A stretch of DNA of 64,000 bases from Clostridia bacterium (GTDB taxonomy: Bacteria; Bacillota_A; Clostridia; Oscillospirales; Acutalibacteraceae). The stretch lies in assembly GCA_017435305.1 (NCBI GenBank), contig JAFSFH010000008.1, positions 123,616 through 187,615 on the forward strand, read 5' to 3'. Shown in pieces: positions 8,311 through 20,159 of this stretch (position 1 is the first letter of the stretch; every line of letters starts with the position of its first letter). Made by a program: the position numbers and the translations under genes. Below the pieces are notes generated by a model, which saw only the letters and a program-made list of their open reading frames with translations, ran no database searches and was not told the origin of the DNA.

Positions 8311-10272
8311 TCAGTGGATGGCGCTGCCGGGGGTCATCCCGTCCACGAACAGCACCTTCACGTCTTCTTCGCCCTCGGCGGTGTGGTCGGTGGCGGCCAG
8401 GATCATACCCTGGCTCTCCACGCCGCACAGCACGGCGGGCTTCAGGTTGGCCACCAGCACCACGCGGCGACCCACCAGGTCGTCGGGCTGATACCACTTG
8501 GCAATACCCGACGCCACGGTGCGAGGCTCGCCCGTACCGTCGTTGAGGGTCAGCTTCAGCAGCTTTTTCGCTTTCTTAATGGGCTCGCAGGCGGTAATCT
8601 CCGCCACCCGCAGGTCTACCTTAAAGAAATCGTCGATGGTGATCTGAGGCAGGAACACGATGCCCGCCTTTTCCTCTTCGGCTTCGGCGGCTTTCTGCTC
8701 CGCCTCGATCTTGGCGGCGATCTCCGCCAGCATCTTGTCCGCGTCAATGCGGGCAAACAGGGGAGAGGGGGTGCCCACGGCATAGCCGTCGGCGGCGCCA
8801 AAGACGGCGGCGTCCATATCGGTGACGGCGGCATCCGCCTGCAGCTGAGCGTGGATAGCGGCGCCGGTGTCCGGCATAAAGGGGGTCAACAGGATGCCCA
8901 GCACACGGATGCAGTCCAGCAGGTTATACAGCACACCCTCCAGCTGCTCACGGTTGGCCTCGTCCTTGGCCAGCGCCCAGGGGGCGGTCTCATCGATGTA
9001 CTTGTTGCACCGTTTGGCCAGGTTCATCACCGTCTCGGCGGCGTCGGCGTTGTGCCAGGTGTCCATCTGCTCGTAGTATTTCTTAATGGTGTGGTTGCAG
9101 GCATCCGCCAGCTCCTGACCCAGAGCGTCCTGGGTGGCGGGCTTGCTCACCTTGCCGCCGAAATACTTGTTGGTCATAGCGATGGAGCGGTTGACCAGAT
9201 TACCCAGGGTGTTGGCCAGATCGGCGTTGTAGCGACCGATCACCTGCTCGTAGGTGATGGTGCCGTCCTGGGCAAAGGGCATCTCGCTGAGCAGATACCA
9301 GCGGATGGCATCGGTGCCGAACTGCTGTGCCAGCTCGTCGGCGTACAGCACGTTGCCCTTGGACTTACTCATCTTATCCTCGCCGCTCAGCAGCCAGGGG
9401 TGACCCAGCACCTGCTTGGGGAGAGGCTCACCCAGCGCCATCAGGATGATGGGCCAGTAGATGGTGTGGAAGCGGACGATGTCCTTACCGATGACGTGGA
9501 GATCGGCGGGCCAGTACTTTTCGTACAGCTCGCTGCTGCCGTCGGGGTCATAGCCACAGCCGGTAATGTAGTTGGACAGGGCGTCCAGCCACACGTACAC
9601 CACGTGGTCGGGGTCAAAGTCCACGGGAATACCCCACTTGAAAGAGGAGCGGGATACGCACAGGTCGTTGAGACCGGGCTTTAGGAAGTTATTGATCATC
9701 TCGTTGCGGCGGGATACCGGTGCAAAGAAATCGGGGTTGTCGTTATAGTACTGCAGCAGCTTGTCCTGATACTTGCCCAGTTTGAGGAAGTAGGCCTCCT
9801 CCTTGGCGTCCACGCAGTCGCGGCCGCAGTCGGGACACTTGCCGTCCTCGGTCAGCTGGCTGGGGGTATAGAAGGACTCGCAGGGGACGCAGTACTTACC
9901 TTCGTAGCTGCTCTTATAGATATCGCCCTGTTCGTACAGTTTCTTAAAAATCTTCTGAATGACCGCCACGTGATCGGGGTCGGTGGTGCGGATGAAGCGG
10001 TCGTAGGTGACGTTCATGCTGTCCCATACCGCCTTGATGGTGTCGGCGGTGCCGTCCACGTACTCCTGGGGGGTCTTGCCGGCGGCGGTGGCGTATTCCT
10101 CGATCTTCTGACCGTGCTCGTCCGAGCCGGTGAGGAACCGCACGTCAAAGCCCATCATCCGCTTATAGCGGGCGATCATATCGGCCAGCACGATGTCGTA
10201 GACGTTACCCACGTGGGGCTTACGGCTGGCGTAGGCGATGGCGGTGGTGATGTAAAATTTCGGTTTGCTCAT
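8311..10272 (-). CDS. metG: methionine--tRNA ligase with C-terminal tRNA-binding domain
   Basis: 653 residues. It charges both initiator and elongator tRNA-Met in the cytosol. The class I signature is ITTAIAYASRKPHVGNVYD near the start. The zinc-knuckle Cys set is CVPC (~128-131) with CPDC, the KMSKS loop is EDKMSKSKGN, and the anticodon-binding helix region follows. Residues ~545-653 form the Arc1p/Trbp111-type OB domain (IDDFFKVDLRVAEI, GVESQGMILAA) found in long bacterial MetRS. The start at 10272 has GGAGG 9 bp upstream. It is the first gene of the metG - flavin reductase - valS operon, with a promoter candidate 85-113 bp upstream. Confidence 0.97.
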   Translation of the reverse strand: MSKPKFYITTAIAYASRKPHVGNVYDIVLADMIARYKRMMGFDVRFLTGSDEHGQKIEEYATAAGKTPQEYVDGTADTIKAVWDSMNVTYDRFIRTTDPDHVAVIQKIFKKLYEQGDIYKSSYEGKYCVPCESFYTPSQLTEDGKCPDCGRDCVDAKEEAYFLKLGKYQDKLLQYYNDNPDFFAPVSRRNEMINNFLKPGLNDLCVSRSSFKWGIPVDFDPDHVVYVWLDALSNYITGCGYDPDGSSELYEKYWPADLHVIGKDIVRFHTIYWPIILMALGEPLPKQVLGHPWLLSGEDKMSKSKGNVLYADELAQQFGTDAIRWYLLSEMPFAQDGTITYEQVIGRYNADLANTLGNLVNRSIAMTNKYFGGKVSKPATQDALGQELADACNHTIKKYYEQMDTWHNADAAETVMNLAKRCNKYIDETAPWALAKDEANREQLEGVLYNLLDCIRVLGILLTPFMPDTGAAIHAQLQADAAVTDMDAAVFGAADGYAVGTPSPLFARIDADKMLAEIAAKIEAEQKAAEAEEEKAGIVFLPQITIDDFFKVDLRVAEITACEPIKKAKKLLKLTLNDGTGEPRTVASGIAKWYQPDDLVGRRVVLVANLKPAVLCGVESQGMILAATDHTAEGEEDVKVLFVDGMTPGSAIH

Positions 10273-10357
10273 ATGAGAGCGCCTCCTTCGGATTGACAGG
10301 GTGAATGGACCCTGTTTATTTGCTTAAATGGCTACAATACACCATTCTAACCTAAAT

Positions 10358-10385
10358 ATTTTATCATATATATAAAAAATTACAA
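10358..10385 (-). promoter_or_regulatory. sigma-A-like promoter for the metG operon
   Basis: On the minus strand TTGTAA (10385-10380) and TAAAAT (10363-10358) are 16 bp apart in a very AT-rich stretch upstream of metG. This is a moderate match. Confidence 0.45.
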
Positions 10386-10443
10386 CATTTTTTTGATATT
10401 TTTTTGCCGGATGATGGAATTTTTCTCGCCGACGTAAAAATTC

Positions 10444-10472
10444 TTGATTATTGTGAGGGAAAGTGCTATAAT
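10444..10472 (+). promoter_or_regulatory. sigma-A promoter of the binding-lipoprotein gene
   Basis: TTGATT (10444-10449), a 17-bp spacer, then TATAAT (10467-10472) preceded by TGC. This is a near-consensus extended promoter 62 bp before the start codon. Confidence 0.75.
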
Positions 10473-10533
10473 ATCTACGCTAATATGTAAAGTGTGGTAT
10501 TATGCCCTTTACAGAGCGAGGGGGTGCCGAGGG

Positions 10534-12024
10534 ATGAAAAAACGGTTTTGTCTGCTACTGGCGTTGCTGTGTGTCCTGACCCTCGGCGGTTGCGGCGACC
10601 TGCCCCAAGCCGACACCCCCACCGAACAGCCCACCCAGCAGCAGGAGCAGCAGCCATCCACGGGGCAGCGTCCCTTCGCCCTGGCCTACAGCCACGACGA
10701 CACGCTGAATCCCTTTGCCGCCGCCACCGAGGTCAACTGTCAGCTGACCGGTCTGCTGTACGAGGGGCTGATGGCGTTGGACGCCACCTTTGTGCCTCAG
10801 CCGCAGCTGGCGGCATCGGTGGAGCAGACCGACCCCACCCATCTGACCGTCACCCTGCGTAAGGGGGCGGTGTTCTCGGATGGCGCCGCCGTGACAGCGG
10901 AGGACGTGCTCCGCTCCTTCACCGAGGCGAAGCGGTCGGACCGCTACCGCGTCCTGCTGACCAACGTAATCTCCGCCAAGCAGAGCGGCGACACGGTGGT
11001 GTTTACCCTGCGGTCGGCGGACCCCAATGCCGCCGCCTGCCTTACCTTCCCCATCGTTCAGGAGGATTCCCTCACCGACGAGGCGGGTCAGGCACCCCTG
11101 GGCAGCGGTGCCTACAAGCTCAAGACCACCGACACCGGTGCGGCGCTGGTGCGCAACACCCGCTACGGTGATAATCACCCCTATAAGGGCATCCCTCTGC
11201 GGCATTTGCCCAATATCGCCTCCCGCCGGCACGGTCTGGCCAGCGGCGATATCACCTACTACTATGACAACCTGCTGGAGGGCAACGCCCCCCAGACCTC
11301 CGGCGCCAATCGTTCGGTGGATATGAATGCGCTGGTGCTGCTGGGCATCAACGGCACCTCCGGCAAGCTAAAGGATGCCGCGGTCCGTCGGGCGTTGTCC
11401 GCCCTGCTGGATCGCACGGTCATCACCCGCTCGGCGTACGCCGGATGGGGTGTGGCTTCCTCCTCTCCGTTCCATCCCCATTGGCAGCCCATTGCCGCCT
11501 CGGTGACCGACAGTCCCCGCGACGTGGGTGGCGCCGTGTCCCTGCTGGATGGGGCAGGACTCACCTCCGACGGCGGTCCTCGCCTGGAGCTGGAGCTTAT
11601 CTATAGCACCCAGCGGCCGGATCGGGCGCAGGTGGCGGAGCTGGTCCGCACCCAGCTGGACAGCGGCGGCGTGGAGATCACGCCGGTCCCCCTTAGTGAA
11701 AAGGAGTATCTGTCCCGCCTGAAAAAAGGCGACTACGACCTCTACATCGGCGAGATCCGCCTGACCGCGGACCACAGCCTGCGCCCCCTGCTGGCGGGCG
11801 GTGCCGCCTCCTACGGCGTGTCCACCTCCGGTGCCGCGGCAAAGGCGTACCGCCGTTACCTCAGCGGTGATACGACCGCCGAGGAGTTTATGACCGCCTT
11901 TGCGGAGGATATGCCCTACGTCCCCATCTGCTGGCGCAGCGGGTTGGCGGCCTACGATCGGCGGCTCACAGCCTTGACCCCTACCGGCTACGATCCCTAT
12001 GCGGGATTCGTCGGATGGAAATAA
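10534..12024 (+). CDS. ABC transporter solute-binding lipoprotein (oligopeptide/SBP_bac_5 family)
   Basis: 496 residues from ATG 10534. A frame open further upstream is not used, because the promoter lies inside it. The signal peptide ends in the lipobox LTLGGC, so Cys22 would be lipid-modified and the protein held on the outer face of the membrane. A Thr/Gln/Pro-rich linker follows, then the SBP_bac_5 domain: NPFAAATEVNCQLTGLLYEG, then TLRKGAVFSDGAAVTAEDV near residue 110. The family captures peptides or nickel for an ABC importer, but no permease or ATPase gene is adjacent, so the ligand is unknown. The sequence reads as diverged in the middle (HLPNIASRRHGLASGDITYY). Confidence 0.82.
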   Translation: MKKRFCLLLALLCVLTLGGCGDLPQADTPTEQPTQQQEQQPSTGQRPFALAYSHDDTLNPFAAATEVNCQLTGLLYEGLMALDATFVPQPQLAASVEQTDPTHLTVTLRKGAVFSDGAAVTAEDVLRSFTEAKRSDRYRVLLTNVISAKQSGDTVVFTLRSADPNAAACLTFPIVQEDSLTDEAGQAPLGSGAYKLKTTDTGAALVRNTRYGDNHPYKGIPLRHLPNIASRRHGLASGDITYYYDNLLEGNAPQTSGANRSVDMNALVLLGINGTSGKLKDAAVRRALSALLDRTVITRSAYAGWGVASSSPFHPHWQPIAASVTDSPRDVGGAVSLLDGAGLTSDGGPRLELELIYSTQRPDRAQVAELVRTQLDSGGVEITPVPLSEKEYLSRLKKGDYDLYIGEIRLTADHSLRPLLAGGAASYGVSTSGAAAKAYRRYLSGDTTAEEFMTAFAEDMPYVPICWRSGLAAYDRRLTALTPTGYDPYAGFVGWK

Positions 12025-12084
12025 ATCTGTCAGACCTTCTGCCATCGGCAGATTACATTATGAAATTGAGAAAGGTGTGTTGGT

Positions 12085-12438
12085 ATGATTCGCATCGACA
12101 ATCGCTACGGAACTATCGAAATCTCTCAGGAGTATTTCCGCTATCTGATCGGTAATGCGGTGTCCTCTTGTTACGGCGTGGCCGGTATGGTGCGCAACGG
12201 CACCCGTCAGGGTCTGCGCTCTCTGTTTACCCGCCGCGAGTATATCGACGACGGCGTCCGCGTGCGCAACGAGGGTGACCGTCTGGTGGTGGATATTCAC
12301 ATCGAGGTGGTTCACGGCATGAACATCTCCGCCATCGCCAAGAGTATGGTGAATAAGATCCGCTATACCGTTGAGGAGGCCACCGGCCTGAGCGTGAAAA
12401 AGGTCAACGTGTTCGTGGACGGAATTAAAGGTGAGTAA
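12085..12438 (+). CDS. Asp23/Gls24 family envelope stress protein
   Basis: 117 residues covering one Asp23 domain: YGTIEISQEYFRYLIGNAVS at the start, VVDIHIEVVHGMNI in the middle and VNVFVDGI at the end. In Firmicutes a short Asp23 protein is normally encoded just before the fatty acid kinase-like DAK2 gene, as here (48-bp gap). The biochemical role is not established; larger relatives are membrane-associated stress proteins. The start at 12085 has GAGAAAGGTG upstream. Confidence 0.88.
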   Translation: MIRIDNRYGTIEISQEYFRYLIGNAVSSCYGVAGMVRNGTRQGLRSLFTRREYIDDGVRVRNEGDRLVVDIHIEVVHGMNISAIAKSMVNKIRYTVEEATGLSVKKVNVFVDGIKGE

Positions 12439-12486
12439 CATTCCGTCCCCGACGGATGCAACTCGATAGTAAAGGAGTGCTTACAA

Positions 12487-14172
12487 GTGATACAAGGTAC
12501 TATGTTGCGGGACGCTATGATCTCCGCATCGCATGCTCTGTCTAATGTAAAGCAAGAGGTAGACGCCCTCAACGTATTCCCCGTGCCGGACGGTGATACC
12601 GGCACCAATATGTCTATGACCATCGCCAATGCCGCCCGTGAGCTGAGCCGCCTGCAGGACCCCACCGCCACCGAGGTGGCGGACGTGGCATCCTCTGCGC
12701 TGCTGCGCGGTGCCCGTGGCAATTCCGGCGTGATCCTGTCCCTGCTGTTCCGCGGCTTCTCCAAGGGTCTGAAGGGCAAGGACGTAGCGGACGGTGCCGA
12801 TCTGGCCCAGGCGCTGACTCTGGGTATGGAGGCCGCGTATAAGGCGGTTATGAAGCCCACCGAGGGCACCATCCTGACGGTGGCCCGTGAGGCTGCCGCC
12901 GCCGGTGTGGCAAAGGCGGCACAGACCACCGACCCCATCACCGTGTGGGAGACCATCTGTGAGGAGGCCGAGGCTTCTCTGGCGCGCACCCCCGACCTGT
13001 TGCCCCAGCTGAAGAAGGCGGGCGTGGTGGACGCCGGCGGTAAGGGCTTCTGCATCATCATCGAGGCAATGCTGGACGTGTTCAATGGCGGCGCCATCGT
13101 GGCCGGCGACACCGTCGCCGCCCCTGCCAAACAGCCCCAGAAGAGTACCGTGGGCAGCTTTGACGAGGAGATCACCTTTACCTATTGTACCGAGTTTATC
13201 GTGGGTCGCGACCCCAAGTGCACGCTGGATCCTCTGAGTCTGCGTGCCTATCTGGAGTCTATCGGCGACTGCGTGGTGGTGGTGGACGATGAGGAGATCA
13301 TTAAGGTCCATGTGCACACCAACAACCCCGGCAAGGCCATGGAAGAGGCGCTGAAATACGGTCAGTTCGAGACCGTTAAGGTGGAGAATATGCGCATCCA
13401 GCACCAGAACGCCGGCTGGGTGGGCGAAGAGGACGCCGCCGCGGACGCCGCGGTGCCCGCTCTGCAGCGTGTGGACCCCGAGAATGACTACGGCTTTGTG
13501 GCGGTGGCGGCGGGCGACGGTCTGCAGTCCCTGTTCCACGACGACCTGGCGGTTGACCAGGTGGTGTCCGGCGGTCAGACCATGAACCCCTCCACCGACG
13601 ACATTCTGTCGGCTATCGAGGCCACCCCCGCCAAGACGGTGTTTGTGCTGCCCAACAATAAGAATATCATTCTGGCTGCCGAGCAGGCGGCACCTCTGGC
13701 GGACCGCCAGGTGTGCGTACTGCCCACCCGCACCATCCCTCAGGGTATCGCCGCTATGCTGGCCTTTAACCCCGATGCGGACGTGGAGAATAATATGGTG
13801 GATATGCAGCGCGCGGCGGACAACGTGTCCACCGGCTCGGTGACCTTCGCCGCCCGCGACAGCGATTTCGAGGGTCATAAGATCAAAGAGGGCGAGATTC
13901 TGGCTCTGGACAACGGCAAATTGTCCTTTGTGGACACCGAGGTATCCCACGCGGTACCCCGCCTGGCTCGCCGCCTGGCCAACGGTCGCTTCGCCGCCGG
14001 TAAGGACGTGAATTTCGTCACTGTCATCTACGGTCAGGACGTCACCGAGGAGGAGGCCGAGCAGGTCTGCGAGGGCATCCGCGGCAAATTGAGCCGTATG
14101 GGCTGTGAGGCGGACGTGTCCGCCATCCCCGGCGGTCAGCCTGTCTACTATTATTTCATCTCTGTCGAGTAA
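12487..14172 (+). CDS. fakA: DAK2/DegV-linked kinase, FakA/YloV-like
   Basis: 561 residues, the usual size of YloV/FakA. Residues ~10-205 form the DhaL-type (DAK2) ATP-binding domain with PVPDGDTGTNMSM, which carries the Mg-binding Asp residues, and RGARGNSGVILS. The C-terminal half is the FakA-type region. In Staphylococcus FakA phosphorylates fatty acids bound to FakB (DegV) proteins so that they enter phospholipid synthesis; no fakB gene is in this window. The start is GTG 12487 with AAAGGAG upstream. It is co-transcribed with the Asp23 gene and closed by the terminator at 14182. Confidence 0.88.
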   Translation: MIQGTMLRDAMISASHALSNVKQEVDALNVFPVPDGDTGTNMSMTIANAARELSRLQDPTATEVADVASSALLRGARGNSGVILSLLFRGFSKGLKGKDVADGADLAQALTLGMEAAYKAVMKPTEGTILTVAREAAAAGVAKAAQTTDPITVWETICEEAEASLARTPDLLPQLKKAGVVDAGGKGFCIIIEAMLDVFNGGAIVAGDTVAAPAKQPQKSTVGSFDEEITFTYCTEFIVGRDPKCTLDPLSLRAYLESIGDCVVVVDDEEIIKVHVHTNNPGKAMEEALKYGQFETVKVENMRIQHQNAGWVGEEDAAADAAVPALQRVDPENDYGFVAVAAGDGLQSLFHDDLAVDQVVSGGQTMNPSTDDILSAIEATPAKTVFVLPNNKNIILAAEQAAPLADRQVCVLPTRTIPQGIAAMLAFNPDADVENNMVDMQRAADNVSTGSVTFAARDSDFEGHKIKEGEILALDNGKLSFVDTEVSHAVPRLARRLANGRFAAGKDVNFVTVIYGQDVTEEEAEQVCEGIRGKLSRMGCEADVSAIPGGQPVYYYFISVE

Positions 14173-14181
14173 GAAAAAACA

Positions 14182-14210
14182 GCGGAGCGGATAATCCGCT
14201 CCGCGTTTTT
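14182..14210 (+). terminator. Rho-independent terminator after fakA
   Basis: A 10-bp stem GCGGAGCGGA/TCCGCTCCGC with a 3-nt loop is followed by TTTTT (14206-14210). Confidence 0.93.
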
Positions 14211-14253
14211 CATAGAACGGAGCCGTATGCGGCTCATAGAAAGAGGATTTTCA

Positions 14254-15021
14254 ATGAACGTACTTTGTATCGGCGACGTGGTGGGCGGCATCGGCTGCCG
14301 TCACCTGCAGGCGGTCCTGCCCCGCCTGAAGCGGGAGCTGCAGGTGGATGTCTGTGTGGTCAACGGTGAGAATTCCGCCGACGGCAACGGCATCACTCCC
14401 GTATCGGCAGGCTATCTGTTTGACGCCGGCGCGGACGTGATCACCGGCGGTAATCATACCTTCCGCCGTCACGAGATTTACGACCTGCTGGAGCGGGATG
14501 AGGCGCTGCTGCGCCCCGCCAATCTGCCCGCCGGCACCCCCGGGCGGGGGATGACCACCGTGGACCGCGGGCGGTATCAGGTGACGGTCATCAACCTGCA
14601 GGGCACCGTGTATATGGAAGCGCTTACATCCCCCTTTGATACGCTGGATTCTCTGCTGAAGGAGGCGGGGGATCCCAAGTTCTGTATCGTGGATTTCCAC
14701 GCCGAGGCCACCGCTGAAAAGCGGGCGTTGGCCGCCTATGCGGACGGGCGCATCTCCGCCCTGTTCGGCACCCACACCCACGTGGCCACCGCCGACGAGC
14801 AGGTGCTGTCCGGCGGCACCGGTTTTATCACCGACGTGGGTATGACCGGTCCCACCGACTCCTGTCTGGGTGTCCGCACCGAGCTGGCGGTTCAGAAGAT
14901 GCGCACCAAGCTGCCGGTGCGGTTTGCCACCGCAGAGGGGGACTGCCATATGGATGCGGTGCTGTTCACCCTGGACGATCAGAGCGGTCGCTGCACCGCC
15001 GTGAAACGGATCCGAGTATAA
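14254..15021 (+). CDS. ymdB: YmdB-family metallophosphoesterase
   Basis: 255 residues from ATG 14254, where AGAGG lies 8 bp upstream; the frame open from 14227 is ignored. Metal-binding motifs of the calcineurin-like YmdB family are visible: CIGDVVGG, VNGENSADGNG, GGNHTFRR, DFHAEATAEK and GTHTHV. The Bacillus relative is a cyclic-nucleotide phosphodiesterase affecting biofilm and motility, so a phosphodiesterase role is likely and the substrate open. It is followed by the DUF6062 gene after 15 bp, so the two form an operon. Confidence 0.92.
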   Translation: MNVLCIGDVVGGIGCRHLQAVLPRLKRELQVDVCVVNGENSADGNGITPVSAGYLFDAGADVITGGNHTFRRHEIYDLLERDEALLRPANLPAGTPGRGMTTVDRGRYQVTVINLQGTVYMEALTSPFDTLDSLLKEAGDPKFCIVDFHAEATAEKRALAAYADGRISALFGTHTHVATADEQVLSGGTGFITDVGMTGPTDSCLGVRTELAVQKMRTKLPVRFATAEGDCHMDAVLFTLDDQSGRCTAVKRIRV

Positions 15022-15036
15022 GAGGAGGGACTGCTA

Positions 15037-15720
15037 ATGCGTTACGACATTACCAACATCCCCATCGCGGAGGTGTTTGAGGAGGGGGACGGCTGTCCCA
15101 TCTGCCGCCTGCGCAATACGCTGGAGAAGCGGGCGGTGGAGTACATCACCGGTGCCGCTATGATGGAGCCGGACATCCGCATCGAAACCAACAAAAAGGG
15201 CTTTTGCTACACCCACTATCAGCAGATTCTGGGTCAGCGGAACCGCCTGTCGGTGGCGCTGATGATGGAGAGCCATTTGGAGCAGCTGGACAAGGAGATT
15301 TTCTCCGCCTCCCTGCTGGGCAAAAACGCCAAGAAGCAGGCGCAGGACGCCCGCAAGAAGCTGGACAGCTGCTTTGTCTGCGACCAGATGAACGATGCTA
15401 TGGATAAGATGCTGGCCACCGTCTGCCGCACCTGGGAGACCCAAAAGGAGTTCCGCCAGCTGTTTGAGCAGCAGGACTGCCTGTGCCTGCCCCACTTTGT
15501 GGCGCTGGTGGAGGCGTCGGCGGGTATGAGCAAAAAGGCGCAGCCGGACTTCGCCAAGGAGGCGTCCCGCCTGGCGCGCAATTACCTGACCGACCTGCGG
15601 GGTGACGTGCACCATTTCTGCGGGATGTACGACCACCGCAACGCGGGCAATAACGACTGGGGCAATTCCAAGGATTCCATCGAGCGGGCGGTGTGGTATC
15701 TCACCACCCGTGAGCCGTAA
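15037..15720 (+). CDS. DUF6062 family Cys-rich protein
   Basis: 227 residues, function unknown. Two similar Cys-rich halves are seen: CPICRL with CYTH in the first, CFVCDQM with CLPH in the second. This suggests two metal-binding (probably zinc) knuckles built by duplication. There is no signal peptide or membrane helix, so it is probably cytosolic. The start at 15037 has AGAGGAGG upstream. It follows ymdB in one transcript. The DUF6062 assignment is from recall of clostridial proteins with the CPIC start and this length. Confidence 0.75.
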   Translation: MRYDITNIPIAEVFEEGDGCPICRLRNTLEKRAVEYITGAAMMEPDIRIETNKKGFCYTHYQQILGQRNRLSVALMMESHLEQLDKEIFSASLLGKNAKKQAQDARKKLDSCFVCDQMNDAMDKMLATVCRTWETQKEFRQLFEQQDCLCLPHFVALVEASAGMSKKAQPDFAKEASRLARNYLTDLRGDVHHFCGMYDHRNAGNNDWGNSKDSIERAVWYLTTREP

Positions 15721-15730
15721 TATGCAAAAA

Positions 15731-15756
15731 GGGGCGACCATCCGGTCGCTCCTTTT
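15731..15756 (+). terminator. terminator after the DUF6062 gene
   Basis: A stem GGGGCGACC/GGTCGCTCC with a 4-nt loop (15731-15752) is followed by TTTT and preceded by AAAAA. Confidence 0.85.
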
Positions 15757-15784
15757 ATTTACAAAAATTTTATCTCTTTCGCGG

Positions 15785-15813
15785 TTGCCACGGGAAGGAA
15801 TATATGGTATAAT
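15785..15813 (+). promoter_or_regulatory. secA promoter
   Basis: TTGCCA (15785-15790), a 17-bp spacer, TATAAT (15808-15813), about 50 bp before secA. Confidence 0.8.
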
Positions 15814-15863
15814 ACCCTTTAATCTGAGTTATTATTGACTTTTTTAGAAAGGTTTGTGTATAT

Positions 15864-18596
<2,733 letters not shown>

Positions 18597-18631
18597 TGGA
18601 TCATCCCATCATATCAAGAATAACGATAAAA

Positions 18632-18664
18632 AACGCCTCCGGGAGAAACCCGGAGGCGTTTTTT
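18632..18664. terminator. bidirectional terminator between secA and glnA
   Basis: A perfect 12-bp stem, AACGCCTCCGGG (18632-18643) with its complement (18649-18660), is flanked by A5 on the left and T6 on the right, so it serves both convergent genes. Confidence 0.92.
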
Positions 18665-18671
18665 GATGACC

Positions 18672-20096
18672 TTACAGATTATAATACTTATCGAACTCGG
18701 CGGGGTGGGGGATGGATGCCAGCTGGCGGCATTCCTCACGCTTGGCTTTAATGAAGTTCTGAAGCAGCTCCTCGGGGAAGACACCGTCGGCGGTCAGATA
18801 ATCGTGGTCCGCCTCCAGCGCATCCAGGGCGTCCTCCAGGCAGGTGGGCAGACCCTGCAGCTTGGCCTTCTCCTCGTCGGAGAGGTGGTACAGGTTCATA
18901 TCGTAGGGACCCCAGCCGTTCTCGTGGGGATCGATCTGATTCTTGATACCGTCCAGACCCGCCATCAGGATGGCGGCGTAGCAGAAGTAGGGGTTGCAGG
19001 TGGCGTCGGGGTTGCGCAGCTCAAAGCGGCGCTTGTCGGGGCTCTTGGCATAGGCGGGGATGCGGATGACCGCACTGCGGTTAGAGGTGGCGTAACCCAC
19101 CGTCACAGGCGCCTCAAAGCCGGGCACCAGCCGCTTAAAGGAGTTGGTGCTGGGGTTGGTCAGAGCGCACAGGGAGGCGATGTGCTTGAGCAGACCGCCC
19201 ATAAACCAGTGAGCTTCTTTACTCAGGTGAGAGTAGCCGTTGTCGTCGGAGAATACCGGCTTGCCGTCCTTTTTCAGCAGCATATGCACGTGCATACCGC
19301 TGCCCGCCTCGCCGTAGATGGGCTTGGGCATAAAGGTGGCGGTCAGGCCATGCTTGAGGGCGGTGTTGTGGATGATGTACTTGATCATCATGGAGGCATC
19401 CGCCATATGCACCACCTCGCCCAGCTGAGGCTCGATCTCGAACTGACCGCTGGCGGCCACCTCGGGGTGGTGGTAGTTGATGTCGATGCCCGCTTCCTTC
19501 ATCAGCAGGCACATCTCGCTACGGCACTCGTAGGAGGTGTCAAAGGGCTTGGCAATGTGATAGTTCTTCTGCTTGGACACGATGACGCCCTTGCCCTCTA
19601 CGGCACTGTTCCAATAGGACTGCTTGGCATCCACGCTGGCACAGATGGTGCCGTCGGCCAAGTTCCAAGTCACATCATCGAACAGATAGAATTCAAACTC
19701 CGGCAGGATGTACATCTCGTCGGCGATGCCGCTGTCCTGCATGGCCTTTACCGCCGCGCGGATGATGTTGCGGGGGTACTGGGGCAGGGGGCGGTTGGCG
19801 GGAGAGTCGATGATCATCGCGTTACCGGTCATGGACAGGGTGGGAATGTCGCAGAAGGGATCGATCAGCGCGGTATCGGGATCGGGGATGAACACCATAT
19901 CGCTCTTCTCCACCACCGCATAACCGTAGTTGGAGGCATCGAAGCCGATGCCGGCGGTCATGGTCTCCTCAGAGAAGTTGCAGGCGGGGATGGTGACGTG
20001 GCGGTACTGACCGTTGATGTCCACCATCTTGAAGTCCACCATTTTGATGTCGTGGTCCTCGATGAGTTTGAGAATGTCTTTCACAGTTTTTGCCAT
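18672..20096 (-). CDS. glnA: glutamine synthetase, type I
   Basis: 474 residues from ATG 20096, chosen because GGAGGTG lies 8 bp upstream. It makes glutamine from glutamate, ammonia and ATP. Motifs seen: LPEFEFYLFD (metal-binding Glu), GEAGSGMHVHM (active-site strand), VPGFEAPVTVGYATSNRSAVIRIP (split here as VPGFEAPV and NRSAVIRIP), and RRFELRNPDATCNPY. I see no clear adenylylation segment, which fits the GSI-alpha type of Gram-positives that is controlled by feedback and GlnR. Transcribed alone, convergent with secA. Confidence 0.95.
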   Translation of the reverse strand: MAKTVKDILKLIEDHDIKMVDFKMVDINGQYRHVTIPACNFSEETMTAGIGFDASNYGYAVVEKSDMVFIPDPDTALIDPFCDIPTLSMTGNAMIIDSPANRPLPQYPRNIIRAAVKAMQDSGIADEMYILPEFEFYLFDDVTWNLADGTICASVDAKQSYWNSAVEGKGVIVSKQKNYHIAKPFDTSYECRSEMCLLMKEAGIDINYHHPEVAASGQFEIEPQLGEVVHMADASMMIKYIIHNTALKHGLTATFMPKPIYGEAGSGMHVHMLLKKDGKPVFSDDNGYSHLSKEAHWFMGGLLKHIASLCALTNPSTNSFKRLVPGFEAPVTVGYATSNRSAVIRIPAYAKSPDKRRFELRNPDATCNPYFCYAAILMAGLDGIKNQIDPHENGWGPYDMNLYHLSDEEKAKLQGLPTCLEDALDALEADHDYLTADGVFPEELLQNFIKAKREECRQLASIPHPAEFDKYYNL

Positions 20097-20127
20097 AATT
20101 AGCACCTCCGCAGGATTATTACAGTCT

Positions 20128-20156
20128 ATTATACAGGTGTTTTGTCAAAAAAACAA
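20128..20156 (-). promoter_or_regulatory. glnA promoter
   Basis: Minus strand: TTGTTT (20156-20151), 17-bp spacer, TATAAT (20133-20128). A TTGACA in the spacer is too close to serve as the -35 box. Confidence 0.55.
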
Positions 20157-20159
20157 CTA

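Noticed and set aside
10273..10440. T-box or S-box leader in front of metG/valS
   Set aside because: Only ~165 bp with no T-box consensus, no terminator/antiterminator pair and a simple promoter.
20097..20159. Glutamine riboswitch or long regulatory leader before glnA
   Set aside because: The gap is too short and is taken up by promoter and ribosome site.
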